From: Actinobacillus genomosp. 1 | GTDB taxonomy: Bacteria; Pseudomonadota; Gammaproteobacteria; Enterobacterales; Pasteurellaceae | NCBI RefSeq assembly: GCF_029774175.1 | Contig: NZ_CP103834.1 | Coordinates: 1,498,501 to 1,562,500 of the forward strand | Direction: 5' to 3' | DNA: 64,000 nt | Shown here: piece by piece, positions 19,956 through 27,448 of the stretch | Position numbering within the stretch: position 1 is the stretch's first letter | Layout: every line of letters begins with the position of its first letter | The notes under the pieces: generated by a model | The model's database searches: none | Told to the model about the DNA's origin: nothing | What the model saw: only the letters and a program-made list of their open reading frames with translations | Translations under genes and position numbers: made by a program

Positions 19956-19971
19956 TAACACTTTAGTGTTA
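19956..19971 (-). promoter_or_regulatory. Perfect 7-2-7 palindrome upstream of dcuB
   Basis: TAACACT-TT-AGTGTTA is an exact inverted repeat about 90 bases upstream of the dcuB start. The TTGATNNNNATCAA FNR consensus is not matched. It could be an operator of unknown specificity or a short hairpin followed by ATTTTTT. Confidence 0.4.
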
Positions 19972-20094
19972 TTTTTTCAAAAGTTAAAATATTTCATTAA
20001 TCTTCTCTAAATTTCAGCAGAAATCAGACGATCTGTTACTCAATTCCGACAAAAATGCTAATATTCGGATGTTACTTTTCGTCTCGGAGGATCT

Positions 20095-20265
20095 ATGATC
20101 GAAATTTATCTGCTTGCCATTCCGGTTTGTTTTCTAATTACTTTTTTTGTACAGTTTTTTCGCCTTGGCTTCTTTAAATCGGTCTTAATCAGTTTATTGA
20201 TTGCGGTTACCTGGCCGGTCTCATTAACCGTTCTGATTCTTAACAAACTTTTTCGTCCTCGTTAA
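20095..20265 (+). CDS. 56-residue membrane peptide resembling GhoT/OrtT toxins
   Basis: A short ORF with an excellent Shine-Dalgarno, GGAGG, five bases before the ATG. The product has two hydrophobic helices, about residues 3-24 and 28-50, split by a short basic-aromatic turn (FFRLGFFKS), and ends LNKLFRPR. The second helix contains VTWPVSLTVLIL. From memory this lines up with GITWPMSLPVALL of E. coli GhoT and the same region of OrtT, which have the same length (57 residues) and topology. Those toxins lodge in the inner membrane and collapse the proton motive force. No ghoS-like antitoxin is encoded next to it, so it would be an orphan toxin like OrtT. Function is inferred from length, topology and this motif. 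Confidence 0.75.
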   Translation: MIEIYLLAIPVCFLITFFVQFFRLGFFKSVLISLLIAVTWPVSLTVLILNKLFRPR

Positions 20266-20358
20266 GCGATTTAGCATCAGTTCGCTTATTGCTTAACCGA
20301 ACGCTACCATCATACTCCTATAAATTTTTATTTAATTATTAATAAACAACTTGTATTT

Positions 20359-20397
20359 AATGAATAAAAATGCAAAATAAAAGCGTTATTATTCAAT
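20359..20397 (+). promoter_or_regulatory. Possible tandem ArgR boxes upstream of arcB
   Basis: AATGAATAAAAATGCAAA (20359-20376) matches the ARG-box pattern TGAATWWWWATTCA at all but one core base. About three bases on, AAAGCGTTATTATTCAAT (20380-20397) keeps only the right half. The pair spacing is as expected for hexameric ArgR, and the sites lie just upstream of the -35. Low information content in AT-rich DNA limits confidence. Confidence 0.35.
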
Positions 20398-20421
20398 TTG
20401 CATTATCTAATAATTAACAAC

Positions 20422-20450
20422 TTGATAGCAAACGTTTGCTTTGTTAGAAT
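20422..20450 (+). promoter_or_regulatory. Promoter with PurR-like operator in the spacer, upstream of arcBC
   Basis: The -35 TTGATA (20422-20427) and -10 TAGAAT (20445-20450) are separated by 17 bases. AGCAAACGTTTGCT (20427-20440) is a perfect 14-bp palindrome filling the spacer. It matches the core of the PurR consensus ACGCAAACGTTTNCGT. A repressor of the LacI family bound there would block RNA polymerase directly. Confidence 0.65.
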
Positions 20451-20523
20451 TACGCGCCTACTTCTACGAGAAAGGTTAATGGCGACTCTCAAGTACCAAC
20501 CCCACAAATTTTTAGGAGTAAAA

Positions 20524-20712
20524 ATGTTAAACCCTACCCTTTTTATGCTCTCAAAAGGCATAACGGATAAAATAGCGAATTCTTTTGCTGTGTTTATCCA
20601 TTTCATTTCAAAGCATTCTCATCTTGCGATTCCACATTTTATTCACTCACGATCTCGAATAAGTTATTTCACTTATACAAGCGGTCAAATTTTTAAATCT
20701 TTTTACTTATAG
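20524..20712 (+). CDS. Possible leader ORF upstream of arcB (62 residues), unproven
   Basis: The ATG is preceded by TTAGGAG at good spacing, and the frame runs 62 codons to a stop 19 bases before the arcB ATG. The product has no hydrophobic helix. It is rich in His, Ser, Ile and Phe ([20 protein letters not shown]), then [13 protein letters not shown]. The last third is encoded by an uptake signal, so that part is not selected as protein. Its position between an operator-controlled promoter and an ornithine-using gene would suit a regulatory leader peptide. I see no clear match to the ornithine-sensing SpeFL peptide. It may equally be a chance ORF. Confidence 0.3.
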   Translation: MLNPTLFMLSKGITDKIANSFAVFIHFISKHSHLAIPHFIHSRSRISYFTYTSGQIFKSFYL

Positions 20713-20731
20713 CGAACACAGGAGCAATATC

Positions 20732-21736
20732 ATGGCATTTAACCTTAAAAATAGACACTTACTCAGCCTTGTAAATCACACTGAACGTGAAATTAAATTC
20801 TTATTAGACTTATCCCGTGATTTAAAACGTGCAAAATATGCAGGAACCGAGCAACAACGATTAAAAGGCAAAAATATTGCATTAATCTTTGAAAAAACCT
20901 CAACCCGTACCCGTTGTGCATTTGAAGTGGCGGCTTATGACCAAGGTGCACACGTAACTTATATCGATCCGACCTCATCTCAAATCGGGCATAAAGAATC
21001 AATGAAAGATACCGCGCGCGTATTGGGCAGAATGTACGATGCGATTGAATATCGCGGTTTCAAACAATCGGTGGTAAACGAGCTTGCTCAATATGCCGGT
21101 GTGCCGGTATTCAACGGTTTAACCGATGAATTCCACCCGACTCAAATGTTAGCCGATGTACTCACTATGATTGAAAATTGTGAAAAACCGTTAAGCCAAA
21201 TCAGTTATGTTTATATCGGTGATGCGCGTAACAACGTAGGAAATTCATTACTGTTAATCGGTGCAAAATTAGGAATGGACGTGCGTATCTGTGCGCCGAA
21301 AGCATTATTACCGGAAGACAGCCTAGTTGAAATGTGCCAAAAATTTGCAGCAGAAAGCGGCGCAAGAATTACCGTAACCGACGATATCGATACCGCAGTA
21401 AAAGGGGTGGATTTCGTACATACCGACGTTTGGGTATCTATGGGCGAGCCGCTTGAAACTTGGGGCGAACGTATCGATATGCTAATGCCGTATCAAGTTA
21501 CGCCGGAACTCATGAAACGTACCGGTAATCCGAAAGTGAAATTTATGCACTGCTTACCGGCATTCCATAACAGCGAAACGAAAATCGGTAAACAAGTTGC
21601 CGAAAAATATCCGGCTCTGGCAAACGGTATCGAAGTAACCGAAGACGTCTTCGAATCGCCGGCAAACGTCGCATTCGAACAAGCGGAAAACCGTATGCAC
21701 ACTATCAAAGCGGTCATGGTCGCAAGCTTAGCGTAA
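20732..21736 (+). CDS. arcB: Ornithine carbamoyltransferase (catabolic-type context)
   Basis: Interconverts carbamoyl phosphate plus ornithine with citrulline. The 334-residue cytoplasmic enzyme has the carbamoyl-phosphate motif [11 protein letters not shown] (residues 52-62), [11 protein letters not shown], and the ornithine-binding HCLPAFHN near residue 273. Sequence alone does not separate the anabolic argF from the catabolic arcB. The carbamate kinase gene starting 21 bases after its stop argues for citrulline or ornithine breakdown with ATP formation, as in Haemophilus arcBC. No arginine deiminase (arcA) or antiporter is next to it. AGGAG precedes the ATG. The upstream promoter has a PurR-like operator and possible ArgR sites. 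Confidence 0.92.
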   Translation: MAFNLKNRHLLSLVNHTEREIKFLLDLSRDLKRAKYAGTEQQRLKGKNIALIFEKTSTRTRCAFEVAAYDQGAHVTYIDPTSSQIGHKESMKDTARVLGRMYDAIEYRGFKQSVVNELAQYAGVPVFNGLTDEFHPTQMLADVLTMIENCEKPLSQISYVYIGDARNNVGNSLLLIGAKLGMDVRICAPKALLPEDSLVEMCQKFAAESGARITVTDDIDTAVKGVDFVHTDVWVSMGEPLETWGERIDMLMPYQVTPELMKRTGNPKVKFMHCLPAFHNSETKIGKQVAEKYPALANGIEVTEDVFESPANVAFEQAENRMHTIKAVMVASLA

Positions 21737-21757
21737 GAAGTAGAAAAAGGAACAAAC

Positions 21758-22705
21758 ATGAAAATCGTAGTAGCTTTAGGCGGTAACGCTTTATTAAAAC
21801 GCGGTGAGCCGATGACCGCCCAAAACCAGTCTGCAAATATCAAAATCGCCGCAGAACAGTTAGCAAAAATCAAACCGAATAATGAATTAGTCATTTCACA
21901 CGGTAACGGTCCTCAAGTCGGATTAAGCGCATTACAACACGCCGCTTACCACGCGATTGATAACAAAATCGAGCCTTATCCGCTTGACGTGTTAGTTTCG
22001 CAAACCGTCGGTATGATCGGTTATATGTTACAACAAGAACTGACCAATCTCGTGCCGGAACATCCGACGCAAACCTTAGTCACTCAAGTGATTGTTGATG
22101 CGAAAGATCCGGCTTTTGCCAAACCGAGCAAACCGATCGGACAGGTTTACTCAAAAGAAGAAGCGGAAAAACTCGCCGCTGAAAAAGGTTGGACGGTAAT
22201 GGCGGACGGTCAATATTACCGCCGAGCGGTGCCAAGTCCGAAACCGCAATCGGTAACCGGTATTGAAGCGGTAAAAGCGTTATTAGCACAAGATCAAATC
22301 GTAATTTGCGGTGGCGGTGGCGGCGTACCGAGTATTCGTGATGCACAAGGTAAATTACAAGGTGTGGAAGCGGTGGTAGATAAAGATCTTGCCACTGCGG
22401 TGATTTCACAACAACTGGATGCGGATTTATTTATTATCGCAACTGATGTCAAAGCGGCATGCGTGAACTTCAACAAACCGGATCAATTACAAATTGCCAA
22501 AGCAAACCCAACGGAATTGGAAAAACTGGCGGACGAATTTGCACCAGGTTCAATGGGACCAAAAGTACAGGCGGTGATTAACTTTGTTAAAGCAACCGGT
22601 AAAGACGCCGCAATCGGCTCACTTTCCGATATTCAAGATATTGTAGCCGGTAAAGCGGGAACCCGTGTCACCAACAGCATTTCCGGTATTGAGTTTTATA
22701 AGTAA
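21758..22705 (+). CDS. arcC: Carbamate kinase
   Basis: Transfers phosphate from carbamoyl phosphate to ADP, giving ATP, CO2 and ammonia. The 315-residue protein belongs to the amino-acid kinase family: [15 protein letters not shown] at the N-terminus, [15 protein letters not shown], the glycine-rich loop [10 protein letters not shown], and [15 protein letters not shown] near the C-terminus. AAGGAA precedes the ATG. It is co-transcribed with arcB (21-base gap), and the pair ends at a terminator about 50 bases downstream. Confidence 0.96.
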   Translation: MKIVVALGGNALLKRGEPMTAQNQSANIKIAAEQLAKIKPNNELVISHGNGPQVGLSALQHAAYHAIDNKIEPYPLDVLVSQTVGMIGYMLQQELTNLVPEHPTQTLVTQVIVDAKDPAFAKPSKPIGQVYSKEEAEKLAAEKGWTVMADGQYYRRAVPSPKPQSVTGIEAVKALLAQDQIVICGGGGGVPSIRDAQGKLQGVEAVVDKDLATAVISQQLDADLFIIATDVKAACVNFNKPDQLQIAKANPTELEKLADEFAPGSMGPKVQAVINFVKATGKDAAIGSLSDIQDIVAGKAGTRVTNSISGIEFYK

Positions 22706-22752
22706 GCCAAAACAAGCGGTTGGATTTCACTAAAAATCTGCAATATTAAAGT

Positions 22753-22778
22753 AGGGGCGTGCCGAGTACGCCCTTTTT
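22753..22778 (+). terminator. Intrinsic terminator after arcC
   Basis: AGGGGCGT and ACGCCCT arms surround a seven-base loop and are followed by TTTTTAA on the plus strand. Confidence 0.75.
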
Positions 22779-22900
22779 AATGCAATTGATTGGTTACGGG
22801 AATATTTATACTATCGTTTTCTGTGAAGTTCCGTGTATTCTGCGGTTAAACTTCCATTTGCAAAAAATCGAACAAATTTAACCGCTTATTGCATAAACGA

Positions 22901-22932
22901 AAAGCCCCTAAACCATAAGATTTAGGGACTTT
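22901..22932 (-). terminator. Intrinsic terminator after the PTS permease gene
   Basis: AAAGTCCCTAAAT/GTTTAGGGGCTTT (one mismatch) is read on the minus strand and followed by TCGTTT. It lies about 22 bases past the stop of the PTS gene. Confidence 0.75.
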
Positions 22933-22953
22933 CTCTATTATTCTACTGCTAAA

Positions 22954-24375
22954 TTATTTTTTAGCTTGTGCTTTTTTCACCCATACCGCTGAGATTGAGA
23001 ACGCAACGATAAATGAAATTGCCATACCTACAGAGTACATTGCGAGGCTGTCCGGTTTGATTGAAGGCACACCTAAGAAACCTGCCGCACCTAATGCAAT
23101 CGCTTTCACGTTAAAGAATGCGATAAACGCAGACGCTAAACCTGAACCGATCATTGCAGCGATAAATGCTTGACGGTAACGTAAGTTCACACCGAACATT
23201 GCCGGCTCTGTGATACCTAATAATGCTGAGATACCGGACGGCACGGCTAAACCGCGTACTTTCGCATCTTTCATTGCGAACGCCACACCTAAACACGCCG
23301 CACCTTGTGCGATGTTAGACATTGCAGCAATTGGGAAGATAAACGTACCGCCGGTGTTCGCCACTTCCGCTAATAATTGTGTTTCTACCGCAATGAAAGT
23401 TTGGTGCATACCGGTGATGACGATTGGTGCATAGAATGTACCGAAGATTGCGCCGCCGATAAAACCTAAGCTGTCGTATAACCAAGTTAAGCCTGCTGAA
23501 ATAGCCGAACCCGCTTCACGGCCGAACGGACCGATTACCGTGAAGGCTAACACACCTGCGATGAATAAAGACATCATCGGTGTCACAAGGTTATCTAAAT
23601 AAGAAGGTACAAATTTGCGGAAACCTTTTTCAAGCGTTGCTAACACCCAAGCAGAAACGATAGTTGGGATTACCGTACCTTGATAACCGACTTTTTCAAT
23701 TTCAAAACCAAGTACGTTCCAGTATTTGATGTTACCTTCCATTAAGGTTTTCGCATAGTTCCAACCGTCCGCTAATGCAGGGTGAACTAATAACATACCG
23801 AGTGCCGCACCTAAGAACGGGTTACCACCGAATTTACGCGTTGCTGAGAAACCCAGTAATACCGGTAAGAATACAAACGGTGCATTTGCAATGGTGTTGA
23901 TAAAATCAATTAAATCCGCAAATTCAGGATATTTGGTCGCAACAGACTCACCTTCCCAGAAGAAGCCGACCGAAGTCAGCATTGAGTGGATACCCATCAG
24001 CAAACCGCCTGCCACGATTGCAGGAATGATCGGCACGAAAATATCCGCTAACCCTTTTACTAAGCGTTGTAATAACGGTTGATTAGCCGCACCTGCCGCC
24101 GCCACTTCAGATGTACTCATATCGCCGATACCCATTTGTTTTTGCATCTCAGCGTGTACTTTGTTTACCGTACCTGAACCAAAAATAATTTGGTATTGAC
24201 CGCTGGTTGAGAATTGACCTTTAACACCTTCGATATTCTCAATCGCTTGTTTATCTACTTTTGACTCGTCTGCAAGGGTTAAACGTAAACGTGTTGCACA
24301 GTGCGCCAGCGTTGTGATATTGCTTTTACCACCGAGTTTCTCGATCGTTTGCTCCGCAATTTTCGGGAAGTTCAT
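22954..24375 (-). CDS. scrA: PTS permease EIIBC, sucrose/trehalose (ScrA-like) family
   Basis: Imports and phosphorylates a disaccharide or glucoside at the inner membrane. The 473 residues start with an EIIB domain: phosphorylatable Cys26 in HCATRLRL, then IENIEGVKGQF. A linker follows near residue 85 and then an EIIC domain with about ten helices. VGYQGTVIPTIVSAW and FAMKDAKVRGLAVPSGISALLGITEPAMFG resemble ScrA of enteric bacteria. No EIIA domain is fused, so phosphate must come from Crr or a similar EIIA, and crr lies 5 kb away. No hydrolase (scrB) or regulator is adjacent. AGGTGG precedes the ATG. Sucrose is the best guess; trehalose or N-acetylmuramate remain possible. Confidence 0.82.
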   Translation of the reverse strand: MNFPKIAEQTIEKLGGKSNITTLAHCATRLRLTLADESKVDKQAIENIEGVKGQFSTSGQYQIIFGSGTVNKVHAEMQKQMGIGDMSTSEVAAAGAANQPLLQRLVKGLADIFVPIIPAIVAGGLLMGIHSMLTSVGFFWEGESVATKYPEFADLIDFINTIANAPFVFLPVLLGFSATRKFGGNPFLGAALGMLLVHPALADGWNYAKTLMEGNIKYWNVLGFEIEKVGYQGTVIPTIVSAWVLATLEKGFRKFVPSYLDNLVTPMMSLFIAGVLAFTVIGPFGREAGSAISAGLTWLYDSLGFIGGAIFGTFYAPIVITGMHQTFIAVETQLLAEVANTGGTFIFPIAAMSNIAQGAACLGVAFAMKDAKVRGLAVPSGISALLGITEPAMFGVNLRYRQAFIAAMIGSGLASAFIAFFNVKAIALGAAGFLGVPSIKPDSLAMYSVGMAISFIVAFSISAVWVKKAQAKK

Positions 24376-24412
24376 AGTTTGCCACCTATTTTTTTATATC
24401 AAAAATTTAATG

Positions 24413-24489
24413 ATTATATTTTAACTAAAACGTTTTAGCTAAAACAGAAAATTCTGCTAAAACGTTTTAGTTTTGTCGATTAGATCACA
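24413..24489 (-). promoter_or_regulatory. Promoter with two LacI-family operators and a CRP-like site for the PTS gene
   Basis: On the minus strand a -10 TATAAT (24413-24418) has a poor -35. Two perfect 14-bp palindromes CTAAAACGTTTTAG lie at 24425-24438 (over the -35) and 24457-24470, 32 bases centre to centre (about three helical turns). Upstream, TGTGATCTAATCGACA (24474-24489 on the plus map) has an exact left CRP half-site and a partial right half. The pattern suggests repression by a sugar-responsive LacI-type protein and catabolite activation. Confidence 0.75.
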
Positions 24490-24564
24490 ATTTTAGTAAA
24501 TTCAGCCCTTTGCACAGTATAAAATACATACAAAACATAATGAATTAAGTAAAAGTAAAATCAG

Positions 24565-25209
24565 TCAGACAATTAATTTATCCGTTAAAATTTTTCCGTT
24601 TTCGATCATTAAAATACGATCAAATAACGATTTACTTTCTTCAAATTGGTGAGTGACCATCAATAAGGTTAAATTTTGTTGTCGGCAAATTTCCGCTACT
24701 AATGCTTGAAGTTCGTTTCTACGTTTAGGATCAAGTGCTGAAAACGGCTCATCGAGCAGTAAAATCGGCTGTTTACGTAATAAAGTTCTCGCCAACGCTA
24801 CTCGTTGCTTTTGTCCGCCGGAAAGTTGATCCGCTCGTCTATTCAATAAATCGGCGATTCCCATTTGCTCGGCGATCTGTTTTACTTGCGCTTTCTGATC
24901 GCTATTGAGTTTTAAACTAGGAATCAGAGCTAACCCGATATTTTGTTCAACTGTAAGATGCGGAAAAACATTGTTATCTTGAAATAACATCGAAACGGGA
25001 CGTTCAGCCACTTGTGTTGCGGTATGATTGCAATTATTCAGCCAAATTTGACCGCTTGTCGGCTGCTCAAAACCGGCAATCAAATTTAATAAGGTGCTTT
25101 TGCCTGCGCCGCTTTCCCCAACAATCGCAACACGTTGTCCCTTTGGTACTTCCAGCACAAAATGCATTGGGATTTGTTCATAATCAAAACGGACATCCAA
25201 ACGAATCAT
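24565..25209 (-). CDS. thiQ: Thiamine ABC transporter ATP-binding protein
   Basis: The ATPase of the thiamine/thiamine-pyrophosphate importer. The 214 residues contain Walker A GESGAGKST (31-39), the Q-loop region MLFQDNNVFPHL, the ABC signature LSGGQKQRVALARTLL, and Walker B ILLLDEPFSALDP. The short length and the sequence near the N-terminus (MIRLDVRFDYEQIPMHF) fit ThiQ. Its ATG overlaps the thiP stop by four bases, so the two are translationally coupled. No periplasmic binding protein gene (thiB/tbpA) is adjacent. Confidence 0.9.
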   Translation of the reverse strand: MIRLDVRFDYEQIPMHFVLEVPKGQRVAIVGESGAGKSTLLNLIAGFEQPTSGQIWLNNCNHTATQVAERPVSMLFQDNNVFPHLTVEQNIGLALIPSLKLNSDQKAQVKQIAEQMGIADLLNRRADQLSGGQKQRVALARTLLRKQPILLLDEPFSALDPKRRNELQALVAEICRQQNLTLLMVTHQFEESKSLFDRILMIENGKILTDKLIV

Positions 25210-26831
25210 TTAAGTTTCTCTTTTTGTTCTATAAATAAAAACGGTAATAAGGTGAATAGCATCAATACTAAAGCGGTCACCGCCGCATCTTCGGTTCGAT
25301 AACTGCCGAGTTGTTGATATAACAAATAAGGTAACGAGCTAAAATCCGGGCTTCCGAAAAAAGCAATAACCGCAAAACTTCCTAAGCTAGAAGACATTGC
25401 TAGGGCAAACGCACCGATAAGCGGCCTAATTAAATAATTTTTTTCCACAATCCACCAACGGCGAAACCCGCTTAGCCCTAAACTGCGTGCTAATTTATCT
25501 TGTGCGGTAAGTGAATGCCACATTGCGGCAAAAATAAGACGATAAATATAAGGTAATAGAATTAAGCCGTTACAAATACCGACTAACCATAATAAGTGAG
25601 ATGTGCTTAATTCAATCTCCATTAGCAATAGAAATAAACCGACCGCTAAAAGAAATACCGGTAAAATCAAAGGGTAAGTCGCGACACCGCTCAAAATACT
25701 ATATTGCAATTTTTTATGTTTAAATGCCAGCTGTCTGGTTTCCAACGCTAATAAATAGGCAATACATAATACCGAACCGGATGCGATTAAACTCAGCAAT
25801 AATGAAAACCAAGCGGCTTCCCATAACGCCGAATTTAATAGTCGCTCACTTAAATTGGAAACGGAAATACCGGACCAAATCACACTGGCAAGCGGTAAAA
25901 TAATCAATAAACTTTGCAACAGCAGTACGATTTGCAATCCTTTCTTTTGCCAACCGATTGGCTTAGGTTTCCAAATCATATCCACCACCGGCGTATATTG
26001 TTTGGCGTTATTAAAAGCATACTTGGTGGTAAAATCCATTAACAGTTGTAATAAAATACCTACCGCTAATTGCACCATAATCAATATGACCGCTTTTGCA
26101 AAATCAAACTCAAAAGTCACCGCTTGATAGATAGCAACTTCCAAAGTGCTGTATTTCGGACTGCCGCCTAACATGAGAACGATTGGAAAACTGGTAAAAC
26201 AAATTAAAAAGACGTTGGCAAAAGCATAAGGTAACATCCCGCTTAACATCGGTAATTCAACGATCTTAAAATAAGACCAACCTTTCAAATTCATTTGAGC
26301 CGCTAAACGATGTTGGCTGCTTGGTATAAGCTGCAAACTTTCTACACAATATTTTGTCACCAGCGGTACGTTAAAAAAGACATGGGCAAGTAAGATACCG
26401 TGTAAACCGTACAATTTGAATTGCCATTCAATACCTATCCCCTGCAAAAACTTCGCCATCCAACCTGAATTTCCCCAGAAGCCGATTAACGCAAAAATAA
26501 CGACAAGCGAAGGCAACGCCCAAACAAAAGAGAGAATTTTATAAAGATAAGCTTTCCCGAAAAAATCTAAATAAAAGAAGGCTCTGGCTAATAAGATGCC
26601 TAAGATGCAAGAAAGTCCGGCGGATAATCCGGCTTGTAAACCGCTATATTTCAGAATCGGCAATACATCGAAAAAGCTCCACATACCGTCATCTTGTCGG
26701 TGCGCTATCAAGGCGAATAAGCTCATTGCGTAAACCGTTACAATGATGCCATATACCAACCAAGCGGTGCTTTTTGATAAGGAACGAGTGAGATTTTCCT
26801 TTGTCATAAACGGGTGAAGAAATTTTGTCAT
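25206..26831 (-). CDS. thiP: Thiamine ABC transporter permease
   Basis: An inner-membrane permease of the thiamine importer. The 541-residue protein consists of two fused permease halves with about 12 helices. Each half carries an EAA-type loop for contact with ThiQ: NLKGWSYFKIVELPMLSG near residue 180 and SLGLSGFRRWWIVEKNYLIRP near residue 450. It overlaps thiQ by four bases. In Haemophilus and E. coli the gene for the substrate-binding protein ThiB precedes thiP. Here the 237 bases upstream hold no coding sequence, and I see no TPP riboswitch. The ribosome binding site is weak (GAGAAC). The ATG at residue 9 is an alternative start. Confidence 0.88.
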   Translation of the reverse strand: MTKFLHPFMTKENLTRSLSKSTAWLVYGIIVTVYAMSLFALIAHRQDDGMWSFFDVLPILKYSGLQAGLSAGLSCILGILLARAFFYLDFFGKAYLYKILSFVWALPSLVVIFALIGFWGNSGWMAKFLQGIGIEWQFKLYGLHGILLAHVFFNVPLVTKYCVESLQLIPSSQHRLAAQMNLKGWSYFKIVELPMLSGMLPYAFANVFLICFTSFPIVLMLGGSPKYSTLEVAIYQAVTFEFDFAKAVILIMVQLAVGILLQLLMDFTTKYAFNNAKQYTPVVDMIWKPKPIGWQKKGLQIVLLLQSLLIILPLASVIWSGISVSNLSERLLNSALWEAAWFSLLLSLIASGSVLCIAYLLALETRQLAFKHKKLQYSILSGVATYPLILPVFLLAVGLFLLLMEIELSTSHLLWLVGICNGLILLPYIYRLIFAAMWHSLTAQDKLARSLGLSGFRRWWIVEKNYLIRPLIGAFALAMSSSLGSFAVIAFFGSPDFSSLPYLLYQQLGSYRTEDAAVTALVLMLFTLLPFLFIEQKEKLK

Positions 26832-27068
26832 GTTCTCAACTATTTTTTGCGCAATCGTTTAATTAATACTTATTTCCTAAAAATTGACATGAGGCAAAAT
26901 TCACTCCTTTTGATTAATTAATACGCGTATATTTAATATTTATCAAAAGATTTTCAGGTTTTAAGCGTGTTTTTAGATCTTTTTTGTAGTAAAGTTAGCA
27001 CAAATAGTAATGGGTTTTAATTACTTAAACCGATTTTTTTCACTTTAAAAATTTAAGAGGAATCTTAT

Positions 27069-27326
27069 ATGTACTCAAAAGACGTTGTTATTACTGCACC
27101 TAACGGTTTACATACTCGCCCTGCGGCCGAGTTCGTTAAAGCGGCTAAAGGTTTTGCATCGGATATTACGGTAACTTCCGGCGGTAAAAGCTCAAGTGCT
27201 AAAAGTCTGTTTAAACTTCAAACATTAGGTTTAACTCAAGGTACAACAATCACTATTTCTGCTGAAGGTGAAGATGAGCAAAAAGCGGTTGATTTCTTAG
27301 TAGATTTAATCCCTACTTTAGAATAA
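27069..27326 (+). CDS. ptsH: Phosphocarrier protein HPr
   Basis: The 85-residue general phosphocarrier of the sugar PTS. It accepts phosphate from enzyme I on His15 ([12 protein letters not shown]) and passes it to EIIA domains. Ser46, in the [11 protein letters not shown] segment, is the position of regulatory phosphorylation in firmicutes. AGAGGA precedes the ATG. It is the first gene of ptsH-ptsI-crr, with a 122-base gap to ptsI. Confidence 0.97.
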   Translation: MYSKDVVITAPNGLHTRPAAEFVKAAKGFASDITVTSGGKSSSAKSLFKLQTLGLTQGTTITISAEGEDEQKAVDFLVDLIPTLE

Positions 27327-27448
27327 TCCTTTTCAGATTCTTATTATTGTAAAGCAGCCCTATTGCCTTTCCTATTTTAGAAATAGGGATGGAATAGGGT
27401 TGTATTGTGCTATGTAAGCATTTAATCACTTTTAGACAAGGACATATT

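Larger units (their letters stand above)
20266..20731 (+). other. Intergenic leader region upstream of arcB
   Basis: This 466-base gap has three parts. The first is about 90 bases with a weak GTTAAGC/GCTTAAC inverted repeat (20261-20299). The second is an AT-rich stretch with possible ArgR half-sites. The third is a promoter with a PurR-like operator, followed by a roughly 275-base transcribed leader containing a small ORF with a good ribosome binding site. An uptake signal ACAAGCGGTC lies at 20677-20686. Confidence 0.6.

Noticed and set aside
20398..20523. Longer start (TTG at 20398 or ATG at 20479) for the arcB leader ORF
   Set aside because: The TTG lies upstream of the promoter, and the ATG at 20479 has a weaker binding site than the ATG at 20524.
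22080..22476. Minus-strand ORFs within arcC
   Set aside because: They are antisense to the carbamate kinase gene with no binding site or recognisable domain.
26832..27068. TPP riboswitch upstream of thiP
   Set aside because: No CTGAGA or ACCTGATC-type core elements are visible on the minus strand; only AT-rich sequence is present.
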